A stretch of DNA of 60,408 bases from Pseudomonadota bacterium (GTDB taxonomy: Bacteria > Desulfobacterota > Desulfovibrionia > Desulfovibrionales > Desulfovibrionaceae). The notes under the pieces were generated by a model that was given only the letters and a program-made list of their open reading frames with translations, was not told the DNA's origin and ran no database searches. Shown here one piece after another: positions 58,602-60,408 of the stretch; positions within the stretch are counted from its first letter, which is position 1, and every line of letters starts with the position of its first letter. Location of the stretch: the NCBI GenBank assembly GCA_023433925.1, contig JAEYTO010000032.1:1-60408 (forward strand), read 5' to 3'. Position numbers and translations under genes: made by a program.

Positions 58602-59024
58602 TCAGAGCCGCTCCTGTGTAGGCTTTCCGCGCACCCAGCCCGCGAACCACAGGCCCATGATGACCAGCTCGGCCACGCCGTCGAGCAGGTAGATGGGCGA
58701 GATGACGCCCGTGGCCGCGTAGCCGATCTCCACCAGGGCCAAGGCCAGGGCCGAGCCCACGCCGAGCGCCATCTCCTGCAAGCCGATGCGCTGGCGCAGC
58801 GCGGCCATGCCGAGCACGCCGCCGAGGACGATGACCAGCGCGCCCACGGTGCGCACGAGCCAGATGTCCGTCTTGGGGCCGGTCACGGCCATGAAGGAAT
58901 GAATGTCCACGAGGCTCCACAGTCCCGTGAGCACGTACCAGACCGCCTGGATGCCCGCGGCCAGCCGTTGCAGGTCCGTCCTGTCCAGCCACCTCCGCAA
59001 GCTCTCTCGCGTGCCGCCTGCCAT
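58602..59024 (-). CDS. Small multi-helix membrane protein, hypothetical
   Basis: A 140-residue protein with about four hydrophobic helices (AGIQAVWYVLTGLWSLV, TVGALVIVLGGVLGMAAL, MALGVGSALALALVEIGYAA, LLDGVAELVIMGLWFAGWV). I do not recognise a family with certainty; small four-helix membrane proteins of this form are common in delta-proteobacteria. It lies upstream of the YkgJ gene on the same strand with 111 bases between them. Confidence 0.6.
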   Translation of the reverse strand: MAGGTRESLRRWLDRTDLQRLAAGIQAVWYVLTGLWSLVDIHSFMAVTGPKTDIWLVRTVGALVIVLGGVLGMAALRQRIGLQEMALGVGSALALALVEIGYAATGVISPIYLLDGVAELVIMGLWFAGWVRGKPTQERL

Positions 59025-59097
59025 CGTTCACCTCCGCTGCCTGAATTTCACACGTCCGCGCGAGGATACCCTATGCCGTGGAGATGTGGAATGTTTT

Positions 59098-60408
59098 TCA
59101 GCCCCGCACGGCCCGCGCGTGGAAATGGCAGGTGAAGTCCTGGGACGCCACGAAGCCAAGCTCCGCGTCAATGAACCAGGCCGAGACGAAGGTGGCCTTG
59201 TCCGCGCTCCACAGGCGCTTCCGCTCCGCGCCGAAGAACGGCTGAAGGCAATAGTCGCCGCGCGATTCGGCCGGCGTGAGGATTGTCAGCAGCTCGTCCA
59301 CCGTGGGCAGCCGCCAGTCGGCGAATCCGGCGAAGCCGGCGTCGTTCAGCTCAGCCACGTACTCCAGGGCCTCGTCCCACTGGAGCGGGAAAGGCGAGCC
59401 CCGGCGTTCCCAGGTCAGGCCCAGGGCCGGGTGCTCCACGGTCAGGCCGCCCGAGCCGACAGGACTTGCGAGGAACTCGCCGGCGGCAAAGGCGCGCGGA
59501 CGCATGAGTCCGTCCACGGGAAAGACCTGGCCGGCTTCGGCCGGTCGCACCTTGCGCGGCACGGACCTGGGCTTTTCCAGCCTTGCGCGCGGCGTGGCCT
59601 CGGGCTCCTCCAGGCGGCAGGCCTGGGCGACGCCACCACGCCAGGCGGCCTGGGCCGCGTCCAGGGCCGCGAGCATCTCGCGCGCGCTGCCGAACCGCTC
59701 GCTCCGGTCCGGATGGGCGGCGCGCAGGAGGAAGTCGTCCCATTCCCGGCCCAGCGCCGGATTGATCTCGCCGGGCCGCCGGCGCGGGCCGTCGCCTGGC
59801 AGCTCGCCCGTGAGCATGCGCCACATGGTCACGCCCATGGAGAACAAATCCGAGCGCTCGTCCGCCTCGCTCGGCGAGGCCTCCTGCTCGGGCGCGGTGT
59901 GGAAGGGCGTGCCGATCTTGAGACCGCCGGGGTGCGGGCGGCCCTCGCCGCGCACGCGCGAAAGGCCGAAGTCGATGAGCTTGAGCCTGTCCTCGGACGT
60001 GACGAGCATGTTGAACGGCTTCACGTCCCGGTGGATGACGCCGGCCCAATGCAGGTGGGCCAGGCCGAGCAGGGCCTGGCGGCTGTAGCGCGCGGCCCTG
60101 TCCACCGTGAGCCGCCGCGCCGGGCCTGCCTCGTGGCGCTCGCCGAGCAGCAGGCCCAGGTTCAGGCAGTGGTACTCCATGACGAAGAACGGCCTGCCCT
60201 CGGCGTCGCGGTCGAAGTCGAGCACGGAAGCCACGTGCTCGTCGCGCAGGGAGCCGAGCACGCGCGCCTCGGCCAGGAAGCGCGCCTCGATCTCCTCGCG
60301 GCCGAGGATCATTTCAAGCTCCTCGCGCGGCTTGCACAGCTTGAGCGCCACGACGCGCCCGGCCACGGGCAGGCGCACCTTGTACACCCGGCCCATGCCG
60401 CCCGCGCC
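59098..60408 (-). CDS. Ser/Thr protein kinase fused to a DUF1566 (Lcl) C-terminal domain, N-terminus cut by the window
   Basis: At least 436 residues; the frame is open to the window edge, where GAGGMGRVYK is the end of the glycine-rich loop, so only the first few residues are missing. The kinase has the invariant lysine in VALKLCK, catalytic HRDVKPFN, DFG in LIDFGLSRVRG and the GTPFHTAPE activation end. After a linker (about 270-300) the C-terminal 120 residues read like the DUF1566 domain (LTWERRGSPFPLQWDEALEY, FADWRLPTVDELLTIL, CHFHARAVRG). Fusion of Hanks-type kinases to FGE-sulfatase-like domains is known; the DUF1566 partner is less usual. Likely cytoplasmic, since no transmembrane helix is seen. 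Confidence 0.88.
   Translation of the reverse strand, partial: GAGGMGRVYKVRLPVAGRVVALKLCKPREELEMILGREEIEARFLAEARVLGSLRDEHVASVLDFDRDAEGRPFFVMEYHCLNLGLLLGERHEAGPARRLTVDRAARYSRQALLGLAHLHWAGVIHRDVKPFNMLVTSEDRLKLIDFGLSRVRGEGRPHPGGLKIGTPFHTAPEQEASPSEADERSDLFSMGVTMWRMLTGELPGDGPRRRPGEINPALGREWDDFLLRAAHPDRSERFGSAREMLAALDAAQAAWRGGVAQACRLEEPEATPRARLEKPRSVPRKVRPAEAGQVFPVDGLMRPRAFAAGEFLASPVGSGGLTVEHPALGLTWERRGSPFPLQWDEALEYVAELNDAGFAGFADWRLPTVDELLTILTPAESRGDYCLQPFFGAERKRLWSADKATFVSAWFIDAELGFVASQDFTCHFHARAVRG

Overview
The window is GC-rich, densely coding bacterial chromosome. Its gene content points to an anaerobic, sulfate-reducer-like member of the Desulfovibrionales (Desulfobacterota). The indicators are an HdrABC-MvhDGA electron-bifurcating hydrogenase operon, a small tetrahaem c-type cytochrome, a double-cubane-cluster reductase, NapH-like and NifB-like iron-sulfur proteins, an encapsulin with encapsulated ferritin, and archaeal-type NadM and phosphoglycerate-mutase genes. 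This assignment is inference from gene content; there is no rRNA or other taxonomic marker in the window, and I saw no tRNA gene, CRISPR array, or replication origin.

Layout. 1-1.1 kb holds nested wreckage of insertion sequences beside a truncated tyrosine recombinase. 1.1-5.8 kb (minus) is a TauABC/SsuABC-like ABC transporter with a TauE-type permease and a double-cubane-cluster reductase. 6.0-8.7 kb holds a PHP-domain protein divergent from an ApgM-like mutase and NadM. 9.1-11.7 kb (plus) is a tightly overlapping three-gene set: a Tat-exported molybdate-type binding protein, a NapH-like membrane ferredoxin and a stand-alone NifB core. 11.8-12.7 kb is a dead transposase that has replaced the 3' end of a hydrogenase maturation protease gene. 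12.7-19.7 kb (minus) is hdrA-hdrC-hdrB-mvhD-mvhG-mvhA-protease, with a CheY-like regulator upstream. 20.3-21.6 kb is an AT-rich gap and a decayed sugar ABC transporter. 21.9-25.8 kb holds recN and a phospholipase D/VTT fusion. 26.2-32.8 kb (plus) makes GDP-mannose and GDP-fucose-type precursors and includes a sugar aminotransferase. 33.3-34.5 kb is the encapsulin locus. It is followed by ilvD, a cytochrome, and a secreted trypsin-like lipoprotein. 39.7-42.5 kb is a tandem array of four exported EF-hand proteins. 43-46.6 kb contains small enzymes and hypotheticals. 46.7-51.6 kb is a complete livKHMGF branched-chain amino acid transporter. 51.8-53.7 kb is gmhA, an FmdB-type protein and hemC. 54.1-58.5 kb holds cobT, a CoA-disulfide-reductase/rhodanese fusion and a YkgJ protein. 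The right edge cuts a Ser/Thr kinase fused to a DUF1566-type domain.

Two things run through the whole window. First, many gene 3' ends abut composite palindromic intergenic repeats. Second, three intergenic gaps carry a head-to-tail repeat, a hairpin plus a module of about 56 nt, whose stems differ in sequence but keep pairing. This repeat and the stand-alone NifB/NapH/binding-protein operon are the strongest candidates for something undescribed.
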